Positions 33,538 to 41,768 of a stretch of DNA of 64,000 nt are shown piece by piece; the stretch's first letter is position 1; each line of letters begins with the position of its first letter. The position numbers and the translations under genes are program-made. The notes under the pieces were generated by a model, which was not told the origin of the DNA, did not search any database, and saw only the letters and a list, made by a program, of their open reading frames with translations. Source of the DNA: Spirochaetota bacterium (GTDB lineage Bacteria > Spirochaetota > Spirochaetia > Treponematales > UBA12059); assembly GCA_018262985.1 (NCBI GenBank), contig JADFDI010000003.1:99577-163576 (forward strand). Direction: 5' to 3'.

Positions 33538-35124
33538 ATGCAGAACAAGCTCCACCTGAGCGCCGAACGCGTCGCGTACGCGCGGCGGCTCGCAGAGAAG
33601 ATCGCCGAGCCGGTCGCTCGCTTCATCGACGGTCACAGCTCGATGACCGTCGAGCGCGCCACCCTGCGGCTCGCCGGCGCGGACGGCGCCAACCCGGACG
33701 GCGTGCCCGTCCCCAACCTCGTCGTGGACCAGGTGCGCGCCGCCGATCCGTCCTTCCTCGAGGACGGCGTCCTCCTCCGCTACGTCAACGCCCTGGTGAA
33801 GTCCGGGAGCACGGTGGCGGAACTCAACGCGAAGATCGCCGCCGGTTTCGACGTGAGCTCGCTGCCCCTGGGCGAGCGCGCCGCCATCGAGCGCAAGGCG
33901 GCCGAGCTCGTGGACCGCGCCGCCGAGCGCATCCGCGGCAACCGAGAGCGTCGCGAGGCGAAGCGCTCCGAATGGGCGGGAAAGAACAACGACCCGCTCC
34001 TCTACCTGATCGTCGCGACCGGCAACATATACGAGGACGTGAAGCAGGCGACCGCCGCCGCCGAGCAGGGCGCCGACGTCATCGCCGTCATCCGCACCAC
34101 CGCGCAGAGCCTCCTCGACTACGTGCCCTATGGCGCCACCACCGAGGGCTTCGGCGGCACCTACGCGACGCAGGAGAACTTCCGCATCATGCGCGCGGCC
34201 CTCGACGAGGTGGCCGAACGGCAAAAGCGCTACATCCTGCTCACGAACTACGCCTCGGGGCTCTGCATGCCCGAGATCGCGGCGATGGGCGCGCTCGAGC
34301 GCCTCGACATGATGCTCAACGACTCGATGTACGGCATCCTCTTCCGCGACATCAACATGTACCGCACCTTCGTCGACCAGAAGTTCAGCCGGATGATCAA
34401 CGCCTACGCGGGCATCATCATCAACACCGGCGAGGACAACTACCTGACGACGAGCGACGCCTACGAGAAGGCCTACACCGTGCTCGCGAGCCAGCTCCTC
34501 AACGAGCGCTTCGGCTTCCAGGCGGGCCTTCCCCCGAAGCTGCTCGGCCTCGGCCACGCCTTCGAGATGGACCCGACGATCAGGAACGGCTTCCTCTACG
34601 AGCTCGCTCAGGCGCAGATGGCCCGCGAGATCTTCCCCGAGCATCCGCTCAAGTACATGCCGCCGACCAAGTTCATGTCGGGCGACATCTTCAAGGGCCT
34701 CGCGATGAACACCATGTTCAACTTCGTGTCCAAGGCCACGAACCAGGGCATCCACCTGCTCGGCATGCTGACCGAGGCCATTCACACGCCCTTCATGATG
34801 GACCGCTTCCTGGCCGTCGACAACGCGAAGTACGTGATGAACAACATGGAAGGCTTCGCCGACGACGTCGAATTCAAGAAAGGCGGCGTCGTGATGACGC
34901 GCGCGCGCGAGGTGCTCGACCAGACCATCGCCTTCCTCGAGGAGGTCGGCGGCATGGGCCTGTTCGACGCCATCGAGCGCGGGCTCTTCGCCGAGGTCAA
35001 GCGGCCGAAGGACGGCGGGAAGGGTCTCGAGGGCCTCATCAAGAAGGGACCGACCTACTGGAACCCCTTCGAGGAGCGCCTCGAGCGGGAGCTCGGCATT
35101 TCCGGCGCGAAGGGAGGGAACTGA
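33538..35124 (+). CDS. kamD: Lysine 5,6-aminomutase alpha subunit
   Basis: Large subunit of the adenosylcobalamin- and PLP-dependent enzyme that moves the terminal amino group of beta-lysine (or D-lysine) to carbon 5, giving 3,5-diaminohexanoate. The 528 residues form the TIM-barrel, with recognisable segments MTVERATLRLAG, DYVPYGATTEGFGGTYATQE, INTGEDNYLTT, and MEGFADDVEFKKGG near the C-terminus. AAGGAAGG is 5 bases before the ATG. kamE begins 2 bp after the stop. Confidence 0.94.
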   Translation: MQNKLHLSAERVAYARRLAEKIAEPVARFIDGHSSMTVERATLRLAGADGANPDGVPVPNLVVDQVRAADPSFLEDGVLLRYVNALVKSGSTVAELNAKIAAGFDVSSLPLGERAAIERKAAELVDRAAERIRGNRERREAKRSEWAGKNNDPLLYLIVATGNIYEDVKQATAAAEQGADVIAVIRTTAQSLLDYVPYGATTEGFGGTYATQENFRIMRAALDEVAERQKRYILLTNYASGLCMPEIAAMGALERLDMMLNDSMYGILFRDINMYRTFVDQKFSRMINAYAGIIINTGEDNYLTTSDAYEKAYTVLASQLLNERFGFQAGLPPKLLGLGHAFEMDPTIRNGFLYELAQAQMAREIFPEHPLKYMPPTKFMSGDIFKGLAMNTMFNFVSKATNQGIHLLGMLTEAIHTPFMMDRFLAVDNAKYVMNNMEGFADDVEFKKGGVVMTRAREVLDQTIAFLEEVGGMGLFDAIERGLFAEVKRPKDGGKGLEGLIKKGPTYWNPFEERLERELGISGAKGGN

Positions 35125-35126
35125 TC

Positions 35127-35864
35127 ATGCGCGTGGTGCGACCCTACGGCGACACGCTGGACGACGGCAAGGTCCAGCTTTCCTTCACCCTGCCCGTGCC
35201 GGACGGCGCGAAGGGCCGCGAGGCGGCCCGGAAGCTCGTGCTCTCCTGGGGCTTCAAGGATTGCGAGGTGACGCACTCCCACCCGCTTTCCGCCGACTTC
35301 TCCTTCTACGTGGCCTACGGCAAAACCGAGGCCTCCATCGACTACGACTCGGTGGTCGCCGACGAGGCGGAATCCGACGGCTCCATGGACATGGACGGCG
35401 TCAACGCCTTCATCCGCGAGCACATCGGCCGCAAGGTGGTGATCGTCGGCGCCTGTACCGGCTTCGACGCCCATACGGTCGGCATCGACGCCATCATGAA
35501 CATGAAGGGCTACAACCACCATTACGGCCTCGAGCGCTACCCGATGGTCGAGGCGTACAACCTCGGCGCCCAGGTGCCGAACGAGAAGCTGATCGAGTTC
35601 GCGGCCAAGGTGAAGGCCGACGCCATCCTCGTGTCGCAGGTGGTCACCCAGAAGGACGTCCACCTCCGCAACCTCGCCGAGCTCGTGGAGCTGCTCGAGG
35701 CTCGCGGCGAACGGCGCAAGTACGTCCTCGTGGCCGGCGGTCCCCGCATCGGCAACAAGCTCGCCGTCGAGCTCGGTTACGATGTGGGCTTCGGGAAGGG
35801 TTCCTACGCCGACCATGTGGCGAGCTTCGTGGTTCGCAAGATGGTCGAACGTCAGCGATCGTAA
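35127..35864 (+). CDS. kamE: Lysine 5,6-aminomutase beta subunit
   Basis: Small subunit of 245 residues carrying the B12-binding Rossmann domain: GACTGFDAHTVGID contains the base-off DxHxxG motif (DAHTVG, residues ~114-119), and the following MNMKGYNHHYGLERY is the region where the family's PLP lysine lies. Later segments are DAILVSQVVTQKD and VAGGPRIGNKLAVELGYDVGFGKG. AGGGAGG precedes the ATG. A diverged second copy of its last 17 codons plus a stop lies at 35934-35987. Confidence 0.94.
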   Translation: MRVVRPYGDTLDDGKVQLSFTLPVPDGAKGREAARKLVLSWGFKDCEVTHSHPLSADFSFYVAYGKTEASIDYDSVVADEAESDGSMDMDGVNAFIREHIGRKVVIVGACTGFDAHTVGIDAIMNMKGYNHHYGLERYPMVEAYNLGAQVPNEKLIEFAAKVKADAILVSQVVTQKDVHLRNLAELVELLEARGERRKYVLVAGGPRIGNKLAVELGYDVGFGKGSYADHVASFVVRKMVERQRS

Positions 35865-35933
35865 GCGGCGTAGGAGCTCCGTGACGTCGCCGAGCGCGAG
35901 CTCGGCGCCGTCGAAGGCCGCAGGCCTTCGCGC
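35865..35933 (+). repeat. Family D double hairpin after kamE
   Basis: Hairpins CGCCGAGC/GCTCGGCG and CGAAGGCC/GGCCTTCG follow the kamE stop, separating it from a duplicated kamE tail. Confidence 0.6.
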
Positions 35934-35987
35934 GACCGTGTCGCGTCGTTCGTCGTGCGGAAAATGGTGGAGCGGCGCCGGGCGTAG
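35934..35987 (+). pseudogene. Orphan C-terminal tail of a second kamE
   Basis: Seventeen codons and a stop read DRVASFVVRKMVERRRA, against DHVASFVVRKMVERQRS at the true kamE end (35811-35864). Fourteen of 17 residues match; 17 of 54 bases differ, mostly at third codon positions, and both end in a stop. No similarity extends upstream of the Asp codon. I read it as the remnant of a homologous kamE left after gene replacement or a partial duplication. Confidence 0.75.
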
Positions 35988-36033
35988 CAGGCCCGAAGCC
36001 GACCCTTGGAAGACGAGTCCCATCCCCATCGAA

Positions 36034-36063
36034 GGCTCCCGCCGCGCGGCGGGGGCCTTTTTT
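36034..36063 (+). terminator. Intrinsic terminator after kamDE
   Basis: Stem GGCTCCCGCCG (36034-36044) with CGGCGGGGGCC (36047-36057), then TTTTTT. It separates kamDE from the NhaC-type gene. Confidence 0.85.
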
Positions 36064-36159
36064 CGTTTCTTCGTGCGGAAATGGTTGCAAAACGCCCGAA
36101 TCGGTTCCACTATTGCGGCAACCGAAGCTTTCCGCTCCATGATAAGGAGGCAACCGCTC

Positions 36160-37800
36160 ATGGACCATTTCGGAATTCTCTCCATCATTCCCCCGCTCCT
36201 GACCATCGTGCTCGCGATACTCACGAAGGACGTCATCGTCTCGCTCTTCGTGGGCATCCTCTCGGGCGCGCTGATCGTGGCCGGCGGGAATCCCTTCCAG
36301 GCCGGGCTCGCGCTGTCCGACCTCGTGGCGGACACCCTGGCCGACGGCTGGAGCATCCGCATCGTGCTGTTCACCATCATCCTCGGCATGATGGTCGGAC
36401 TGCTGTCCAAGACCGGCTCGGCCTACGCCCTCGGCGAGTGGGCCTCGAAGCGGATCAAGACGAAGACCGGCGCCCTGCTGTTCACCTGGGCCTTCGGCCT
36501 CTTCATCTTCTTCGACGACTACTTCAACTCGCTGACCATCGGCACCTGCATGCGGCCGCTGACCGACGCCAAGAAGATCAGCCGCGCCAAGTTGAGCTAC
36601 ATCCTGGACTCCACCGCGGCGCCCGTGGCCATCCTGGCCCCGCTCTCGACCTGGGTGGTCTACGTGATGGGCCAGTTCTCCGGCCCCGAGTTCGACGCGC
36701 TCGGCGTGTCGACCATGTCGATGTTCCTCCGCTCGCTGCCCTTCAACCTCTACGCCATCTTCGCCGTGTTCATGGTGCTGTTCATCACCCTGACGCACAG
36801 GGACTTCGGTCCCATGGCCCGCTCCGAGGCGCGCGCCGAGAAGGGTATCGGCCTCTTCGACGAGAAGCGCTACGGCATCATCGTGGCCCAGGTCGAGAGC
36901 CGCTCCGCCGGCAAGGCCAAGGCCTTCGACTTCGCGGTGCCCATCCTCGCCTTCATCGCCATCGCCCTCTTCTTCTTCCCGATGCAGTTCTGGATGTCGC
37001 AGGTCGGCAGCGACGAAGGCCAGGTGGCAACGCTCGGCGCGGCCATCGCGGCGACGCCCTTCGCCGAGGCGTTCAACAACTCCGACTCCTCGGCCGCCCT
37101 CATGTACGCGTCGATCTTCGCCATCACCTTCGCCTACGTGTACTACCTGCTCCGCGGGCTCATCACCATGCGGAACGGCGGCGAGGCCCTGCTCGAGGGC
37201 TTCAAGGCCATGACCCCGGCGGTCACCATCCTGACCCTGGCCTGGGGCATCGGGTCCATCATCAAGTCGAGCCCGGCCGACGGCGGCGTCGGCATGGCGA
37301 AGTACATTTCCGACTTCGTCGTGAACGGCCAGTTCCCGCTGGCCTTCGTGCCGATCATCGTGTTCGTCATCTCGTGCCTGATCTCCTTCGCGGCCGGCAC
37401 CAGCTGGGGCACCATGGGCATCATGGTCCCGATCACCATGCCCGTAATGATCGCCCTGGCCCAGTCGCGCGGCATGGACGCGAGCGCCGTGCTCAACGCC
37501 ACCGCCCTCGGCATCGGCGCGGTCCTCGGTGGCTCGGTGTTCGGCGACCACTGCTCGCCGATCTCCGACACCACCATCCTCTCGTCCACCGGCGCCGCCT
37601 GCCCGCACCTCGAGCACGTGGCGACCCAGATTCCCTACTCGGTCTTCGTGGCCGTCTGCGCGGGAATCGGCATCCTGGCCGCGAGCCTTGCCGGCTTCAG
37701 CTGGATCGTCGGCCTCCTCGTCACCGGCGCCCTCTTCGTCGTCGGCACCTTCCTGCTGCCCAACTGGTTCGGTGCGCAGAAGTACAAGCTCGAGGACTAG
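36160..37800 (+). CDS. NhaC-type Na+/H+ antiporter family transporter
   Basis: A 546-residue membrane protein with about 12-13 helices. Family segments include LFIFFDDYFNSLTIGTCMRPLTD, LDSTAAPVAILAPLSTWVVY, SFAAGTSWGTMGIMVPI and GGSVFGDHCSPISDTTILSS. In lysine fermenters NhaC-family members next to the kam genes have been suggested to carry lysine or exchange it for product; the sequence alone supports only a cation-coupled carrier. AAGGAGG is 9 bases before the ATG. Family D hairpins and a bidirectional terminator follow the stop. Confidence 0.82.
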   Translation: MDHFGILSIIPPLLTIVLAILTKDVIVSLFVGILSGALIVAGGNPFQAGLALSDLVADTLADGWSIRIVLFTIILGMMVGLLSKTGSAYALGEWASKRIKTKTGALLFTWAFGLFIFFDDYFNSLTIGTCMRPLTDAKKISRAKLSYILDSTAAPVAILAPLSTWVVYVMGQFSGPEFDALGVSTMSMFLRSLPFNLYAIFAVFMVLFITLTHRDFGPMARSEARAEKGIGLFDEKRYGIIVAQVESRSAGKAKAFDFAVPILAFIAIALFFFPMQFWMSQVGSDEGQVATLGAAIAATPFAEAFNNSDSSAALMYASIFAITFAYVYYLLRGLITMRNGGEALLEGFKAMTPAVTILTLAWGIGSIIKSSPADGGVGMAKYISDFVVNGQFPLAFVPIIVFVISCLISFAAGTSWGTMGIMVPITMPVMIALAQSRGMDASAVLNATALGIGAVLGGSVFGDHCSPISDTTILSSTGAACPHLEHVATQIPYSVFVAVCAGIGILAASLAGFSWIVGLLVTGALFVVGTFLLPNWFGAQKYKLED

Positions 37801-37861
37801 GCGCGAACGGGCGCATCGCGCCGTTCGCGGCGCCGAAGGCCCGGAAGGGCTTTCGGCGATG
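37801..37861 (+). repeat. Family D double hairpin after the NhaC-type gene
   Basis: GCGAACG(G)GCGC/GCGCCGTTCGC, then CGCCGAAGGCCC with loop GGAA and GGGCTTTCGGCG. Confidence 0.65.
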
Positions 37862-37867
37862 TCCACT

Positions 37868-37903
37868 AAAAGGCCCGGATCCGCGAGGATCCGGGCCTTT
37901 TTT
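37868..37903. terminator. Bidirectional intrinsic terminator
   Basis: AAAAGGCCCGGATCC (37868-37882) pairs with GGATCCGGGCCTTTT, ending in TTTTTT on the plus strand and AAAA on the other side. It serves the NhaC-type gene. Confidence 0.88.
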
Positions 37904-37959
37904 CAAAACGAAGGCGGGAAGGGCATCACACCCCTCCCGCCTCTTCGAGGGTCGTGACG

Positions 37960-38060
37960 GAACCGGATCAATATCCCGTTCTCATTTTGGTTCCCTTTCC
38001 CTTCTTCTCTTCTCGCTTTCTCCCTCTTGTCTCCGTGCCTCTGTGTCTCTGTGGTTATTC
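37960..38060. repeat. Family C element beyond the fprA end
   Basis: The right arm TGTCTCCGTGCCTCTGTGTC is clear (38029-38048); the inner part (CGGAACCGGAT ... CCCGTTCTCATTTTGG) resembles the element at 47924, while the left arm is decayed. Confidence 0.5.
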
Positions 38061-38065
38061 TTCCT

Positions 38066-39256
38066 CTACAGAGCCTTCGCGAAAGCCCTGCCGAACTCCC
38101 GCGCCGCTTCGAGCGCCTTGTCGTCCGGCATCCAGAGCGCCTTCGGGCCACCCTCGACCAAGTCGAAGCCGGACTCCTTGAGCAGCTCGGAGATGACCTT
38201 CGGGCTCTCGCCGGACCAGCCGTAGGTGCCGAAGGCGGCGGCCTTCTTGCCTTTGAACTTGAGGCCCTTGATCTCCTCCATGATGCCCGCGAGCGCGGAG
38301 AGGACGCCCTTGTTCACCGTGGGCGAGCCGGCCAGGATGGCCTTGGACCGGAACACGTCGGTGATGATGTCGTTCTTGTCGGTGCGCGCCACGTTGTGCA
38401 CCACCACCTGGGTGGAGGGCGAGGCGTCCACGATGCCCTTTGCCAGCTCCTCGGCCAGGCGCCGGGTGCCGTTCCACATGGTGTCGTACATGATGGTGAC
38501 GCGGTCTTCCTTGTAGTCCTGGGCCCATTCCATGTACTTGGTGACGATCTGGAGGGGATCCTTCCGCCAGATGACGCCGTGGCTCGTGGCGATTGCGTTG
38601 ACCGGCAGTTTCATGCCGACCACTTCCTCGATCTTCGCCTTCACGAGCGGGCTGAAGGGAGTCAGGATGTTGGCGTAGTACTTCACGCACTCCTGCATGA
38701 GCTCCGCCTGGTCCACCAGGTCGTTGAACAGGAGCTCCGAGGCGTAGTGCTGGCCGAAGGCGTCGTTGGAGAAGAGGATGGCGTCCCCGGTGAGGTAGGT
38801 GAACATCGAGTCCGGCCAATGGAGCATGGGCGCCTCGACGAAGACGAGGCTCTTGCCGTTGCCGACGTCGATGGAATCGCCGGTCTTGACGACCTTGAAG
38901 TCCCAATCCGCGTGGTACTGGCCCTTGAGGCTCTTCACGGCGTTGGCGGTGCAGTAGACGGGCAAGTCGGGGCGGCGGCTGAGCAGCTCGGGCAGGGCGC
39001 CCGAGTGGTCGATCTCGCCATGGTTGGCGATGACGGCGTCGAGCTTGGCGAGCAGGCCCTCGGCCTCGAGGTTGTCGACGAATTCCTTGGCGAAGGGCAT
39101 CCAGACCGTGTCGATGAGGACGGTCTTCCCTTCCTCGACGACGTACGAGTTGTAGCTCGAGCCGCGGTGGGTCGAGTACTCCTCGCCGTGGAACTTCTTG
39201 AGCTCCCAGTCGATCTTGCCCACCCACGAGACATTCGCCGCCACGTGCTTCTTCAT
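38066..39256 (-). CDS. fprA: A-type flavoprotein (flavodiiron protein)
   Basis: Reduces O2 to water or NO to N2O, protecting anaerobes. The 396 residues have the N-terminal metallo-beta-lactamase diiron domain with ligands in ANHGEIDHSG (HxExDH), a further His in PMLHWPDSM, the Asp in GDAILFSNDAFGQH and the His in ATSHGVIWR, followed by a flavodoxin domain (IMYDTMWNGTRRLAEELA; GSPTVNKG; FGTYGWSGES). No rubredoxin domain is fused. The start at 39256 has GGGGAGG upstream. A TTGACA element with an inverted repeat lies 75 bp upstream. Confidence 0.92.
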   Translation of the reverse strand: MKKHVAANVSWVGKIDWELKKFHGEEYSTHRGSSYNSYVVEEGKTVLIDTVWMPFAKEFVDNLEAEGLLAKLDAVIANHGEIDHSGALPELLSRRPDLPVYCTANAVKSLKGQYHADWDFKVVKTGDSIDVGNGKSLVFVEAPMLHWPDSMFTYLTGDAILFSNDAFGQHYASELLFNDLVDQAELMQECVKYYANILTPFSPLVKAKIEEVVGMKLPVNAIATSHGVIWRKDPLQIVTKYMEWAQDYKEDRVTIMYDTMWNGTRRLAEELAKGIVDASPSTQVVVHNVARTDKNDIITDVFRSKAILAGSPTVNKGVLSALAGIMEEIKGLKFKGKKAAAFGTYGWSGESPKVISELLKESGFDLVEGGPKALWMPDDKALEAAREFGRAFAKAL

Positions 39257-39317
39257 ATCGTCCTCCCCGCCGCCCATAGCGGCTTGCTTGGCGTACTAAA
39301 ATAGCATCCGAGTACCA

Positions 39318-39346
39318 CTTTACCACAACATGTCAAAAAGGTAAAG
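39318..39346 (-). promoter_or_regulatory. fprA promoter with CTTTACC/GGTAAAG inverted repeat
   Basis: On the minus strand TTGACA (39336-39331) lies between arms CTTTACC (39346-39340) and GGTAAAG (39324-39318), whose centres are 22 bp apart, two helical turns. The text TTGACAT-N5-GGTAAAG-N2-GTAC recurs with N6 before the DUF438 gene (56826). The -10 is unclear (TACTCG at 16-bp spacing). Confidence 0.5.
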
Positions 39347-39388
39347 GGGTGCCGTTGAAAATTTCGCGGATAGGCGGCCGCGGCGCAA

Positions 39389-39457
39389 GGGCTGTCCACC
39401 GGGGACAGAGCTCGGGGGACTGACCTTTGGGGATGGGGTTTCGGAGACAGATCCGGG
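39389..39457. repeat. Family A cluster 10 (decayed)
   Basis: GGGCTGTCCACC, GGGGACAGAGCTC, GGGGGACTGACC and GGAGACAGATCC, each with one or two changes from the consensus. Confidence 0.65.
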
Positions 39458-39484
39458 GAGGGGGTTGGGAGGGCCCGGGACGGG

Positions 39485-39507
39485 AAGGGGGGCGCGAAGC
39501 CCCCCCT
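39485..39507 (-). terminator. Hairpin after atoE
   Basis: AAGGGGGGC (39485-39493) pairs with GCCCCCCTT (39499-39507) with a 5-nt loop, 22 bp after the atoE stop; weak T-run. Confidence 0.6.
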
Positions 39508-39529
39508 TCTCTCCCGGAGGAATCCGGAG

Positions 39530-40846
39530 CTAGACGAAGAGGAGCAAGCCGAGGCCCATGATGACGCCCGACACGAGCAGGGTCATCATGCAGTAGCCCA
39601 TGATGTCGCGGATGCCGAGCTTGGCGATGCCGAGCAGCGGCAGGGCCCAGAAGGGCTGCACCATGTTCGTCCACTGGTCGCCGTAAGCGATCGACATGGC
39701 TACCACGGACGGATCGACGCCGAGCGCCGCGCCCGCGGGGATGTTGATCGGTCCCTGGACCGCCCACTGGCCGCCGCCGGAGGGGACGAAGAAGTTGATG
39801 ACGCCGCCCGAGATGAAGGTGAAGAGCGGGAAGGTGGTCTGGTTGGAGAACGAGATGAACCAGTTGGCGATGATGCCGGCGAGGCCGGTGCCGATCATGA
39901 TGCCCTGGATGCCGCCGTAGAGCGGGAACTGGAGCGCGATGCCGCCCGCGCCCTTGATGGCCTGCTCGACCGCGCGCACGTAGGCGATGGGCCGCCAGTG
40001 CAGGAGGAGCCCCACGAAGAGGAAAATGGTGATGACGATGTTGAGGTTGAGGTCGAAGCCCTTCGTGGCGAAGTGCCAGACCAGGTAGGCGAAGCCGAGT
40101 CCGGCCGTCACCAGGGTGACGATCCATGAATTCTCGAGGGCCGTGGCGGGGGTGCGCGTGGCCGGGGGCGGGGTCGGGACCTCGTCCTCGAGCAGGGCGG
40201 GGTCGACCTGGACGACATTGTCCTTCTTGCGGCCCATGAAGTAGAAGAGGACGGGCAGGGCGATGATCATGGCCCACGAGATGGCGAGGTTCCAGCCGGA
40301 GAAGATGGTGCGCGAGACCGGCACGACGCCGATGAGCTTCTCGACGATGTGGCCCTTCGAGGCGATGGCGAGCGGGATGGAGCCCGAGATGCCGCCGTGC
40401 CAGACCACGAAGCCCGAGTAGGCCGCCGCGACGAGCATGGGATAGTCCACGCCGCGCACGCGCTTGGCCACTTCGCGCGCCAGGAGCGCGCCCACGACGA
40501 GGCCGAAGCCCCAGTTGATCCACGAGGCGACCGCGGCCACGAAGGCCGTCATCATGAGGCCGGCCACCGGGGTCTTGGGCACGGAGGCCAGGGCCCTGAG
40601 CGCGCCCTTGACCGCCGGGCTCGAAGCCATGGCGTGGCCGGTGACGAGGATCAGGGTCATCTGCATCGAGAAGGCGAGCAGTCCCCAGAGTCCGCCGCCC
40701 CAGGCGGTCAGGATCTCGACGACGCTCTTCCCGGTGAGCCCGAGCGCCATCAGGAAGGCGATGACGGTTAGCAGGATGGCGAAGAGGAAGGCGTCCGGCA
40801 GGTACTTCTGGGCCACCTTCACGAAGAAATTGGTGAGTCCTTTCAA
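39530..40846 (-). CDS. atoE: Short-chain fatty acid transporter AtoE
   Basis: A 438-residue membrane protein with about 11-12 helices of the AtoE/TIGR00366 family, which moves short-chain fatty acids such as butyrate and acetate. Recognisable blocks are WGGGLWGLLAFSMQMTLILVTGHA, SWINWGFGLVVGALLAREVA, YSGFVVWHGGISGSIPL and VPSGGGQWAVQGPI. The start is a TTG at 40846 with AGGAGG 6 bases upstream; no ATG or GTG fits. It is divergent from atoDA, sharing a 229-bp control region with overlapping palindromes. Confidence 0.9.
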   Translation of the reverse strand: MKGLTNFFVKVAQKYLPDAFLFAILLTVIAFLMALGLTGKSVVEILTAWGGGLWGLLAFSMQMTLILVTGHAMASSPAVKGALRALASVPKTPVAGLMMTAFVAAVASWINWGFGLVVGALLAREVAKRVRGVDYPMLVAAAYSGFVVWHGGISGSIPLAIASKGHIVEKLIGVVPVSRTIFSGWNLAISWAMIIALPVLFYFMGRKKDNVVQVDPALLEDEVPTPPPATRTPATALENSWIVTLVTAGLGFAYLVWHFATKGFDLNLNIVITIFLFVGLLLHWRPIAYVRAVEQAIKGAGGIALQFPLYGGIQGIMIGTGLAGIIANWFISFSNQTTFPLFTFISGGVINFFVPSGGGQWAVQGPINIPAGAALGVDPSVVAMSIAYGDQWTNMVQPFWALPLLGIAKLGIRDIMGYCMMTLLVSGVIMGLGLLLFV

Positions 40847-40883
40847 GCGATACCTCCTGGGTACCCGGCCCGCTGCTGTACGC

Positions 40884-40904
40884 GGGTCAATGACCCGGGT
40901 CAAT
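40884..40904. promoter_or_regulatory. Overlapping palindromes between atoE and atoD
   Basis: GGGTCAATGACCC (40884-40896) and TGACCCGGGTCA (40891-40902) overlap, giving CGGGTCAAT twice 13 bp apart. It lies 38 bp upstream of the atoE start, a good operator position. Confidence 0.5.
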
Positions 40905-41075
40905 TCTTGCACGGCTTTCGCGTTCGCGCCACGGTTTCCGCCACGGAATTCCGGAAGCGTGCTAGACTGGAAACGTGCGCGGGCTCCCGGGAACGAGGTC
41001 CGCGCGGCTCGAGGGCGCGCGCCCTCCGGTGCCGCGCCTGAATCGACGCCCGCCCCGCAGACTCCCGGAGGGCAC

Positions 41076-41768
41076 ATGGTAGAGAAACCCGTCATCAGCG
41101 CCGCAGAGGCGGCCCGCAAGGTGCAGGCGGGGAACGTCGTCCACGTCGGCGGCTTCCTCGGCTGCGGATCGCCCGATTCGGTCATCGCGGAGCTCGCGAA
41201 GCTCGGCACGAAGGACCTGACCCTGGTCTGCAACGACAGCGCGATCCTGGACGCCAAGAGCGGCCGCAAGACCGGCGTGGCCGTGCTGGTGGAGAACCGC
41301 CAGTTCCGCAAGGTAGTCGTCTCGCATATCGGCACCAACCCCGAGACCCAGCGCCAGATGAACGCCGGCGAGACCGAGGTGGTGCTGGTTCCGCAGGGCA
41401 CCCTGGCCGAGCGGATCCGCGCGGCGGGTTCGGGGCTCGGCGGCATCCTGACTCCGACCGGTGTCGGCACCGAGGTGGAGGAAGGCAAGCGGAAGCTCCT
41501 CGTCAAGGACAAGGTGTACCTGCTCGAGGAAGCCCTGGGCGGCGACGTGGCCCTGATCAAGGCGGCCAAGGCCGACAAGGCGGGCAACCTGCGCTACTCG
41601 AAGACCGCGCGGAACTTCAACCCCCTCATGGCCACGGCCTGCGCCCTCGTCATCGCCGAAGTGGAGGAGCTCGTCGAGATCGGCGCGCTCGACCCCGACG
41701 ACGTGCACACGCCGTCCATCTTCGTCGACTTCATCGTCCTCTCCCCGAGGCCGGAGGCCCGAGCATGA
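41076..41768 (+). CDS. atoD: CoA-transferase alpha subunit (butyrate/acetoacetate type)
   Basis: A 230-residue alpha subunit of a family I CoA-transferase, with VHVGGFLGCGSPDSVIAEL near the N-terminus and GGILTPTGVGTEVEEGK, KVYLLEEALGGDVALIKAAKADKAGNL. With AtoA it transfers CoA between acetoacetate and butyryl- or acetyl-CoA, which fits the acetoacetate made by Kce. GGAGG precedes the ATG; the stop overlaps the atoA start by 4 bp (ATGA). Confidence 0.9.
   Translation: MVEKPVISAAEAARKVQAGNVVHVGGFLGCGSPDSVIAELAKLGTKDLTLVCNDSAILDAKSGRKTGVAVLVENRQFRKVVVSHIGTNPETQRQMNAGETEVVLVPQGTLAERIRAAGSGLGGILTPTGVGTEVEEGKRKLLVKDKVYLLEEALGGDVALIKAAKADKAGNLRYSKTARNFNPLMATACALVIAEVEELVEIGALDPDDVHTPSIFVDFIVLSPRPEARA

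Noticed and set aside
30129-33626. Antisense open frame of over 1000 codons opposite the M16 protease
   Set aside because: High GC at third positions keeps antisense frames open. The plus-strand frame has catalytic motifs and a Shine-Dalgarno; the antisense product is compositionally odd. Similar long antisense frames at 1091-4072 and 56367-59657 were rejected too.
35988-36159. Lysine riboswitch upstream of the NhaC-type gene
   Set aside because: The region has only a terminator hairpin and a Shine-Dalgarno; the conserved five-way junction sequences of the L box are not recognisable.
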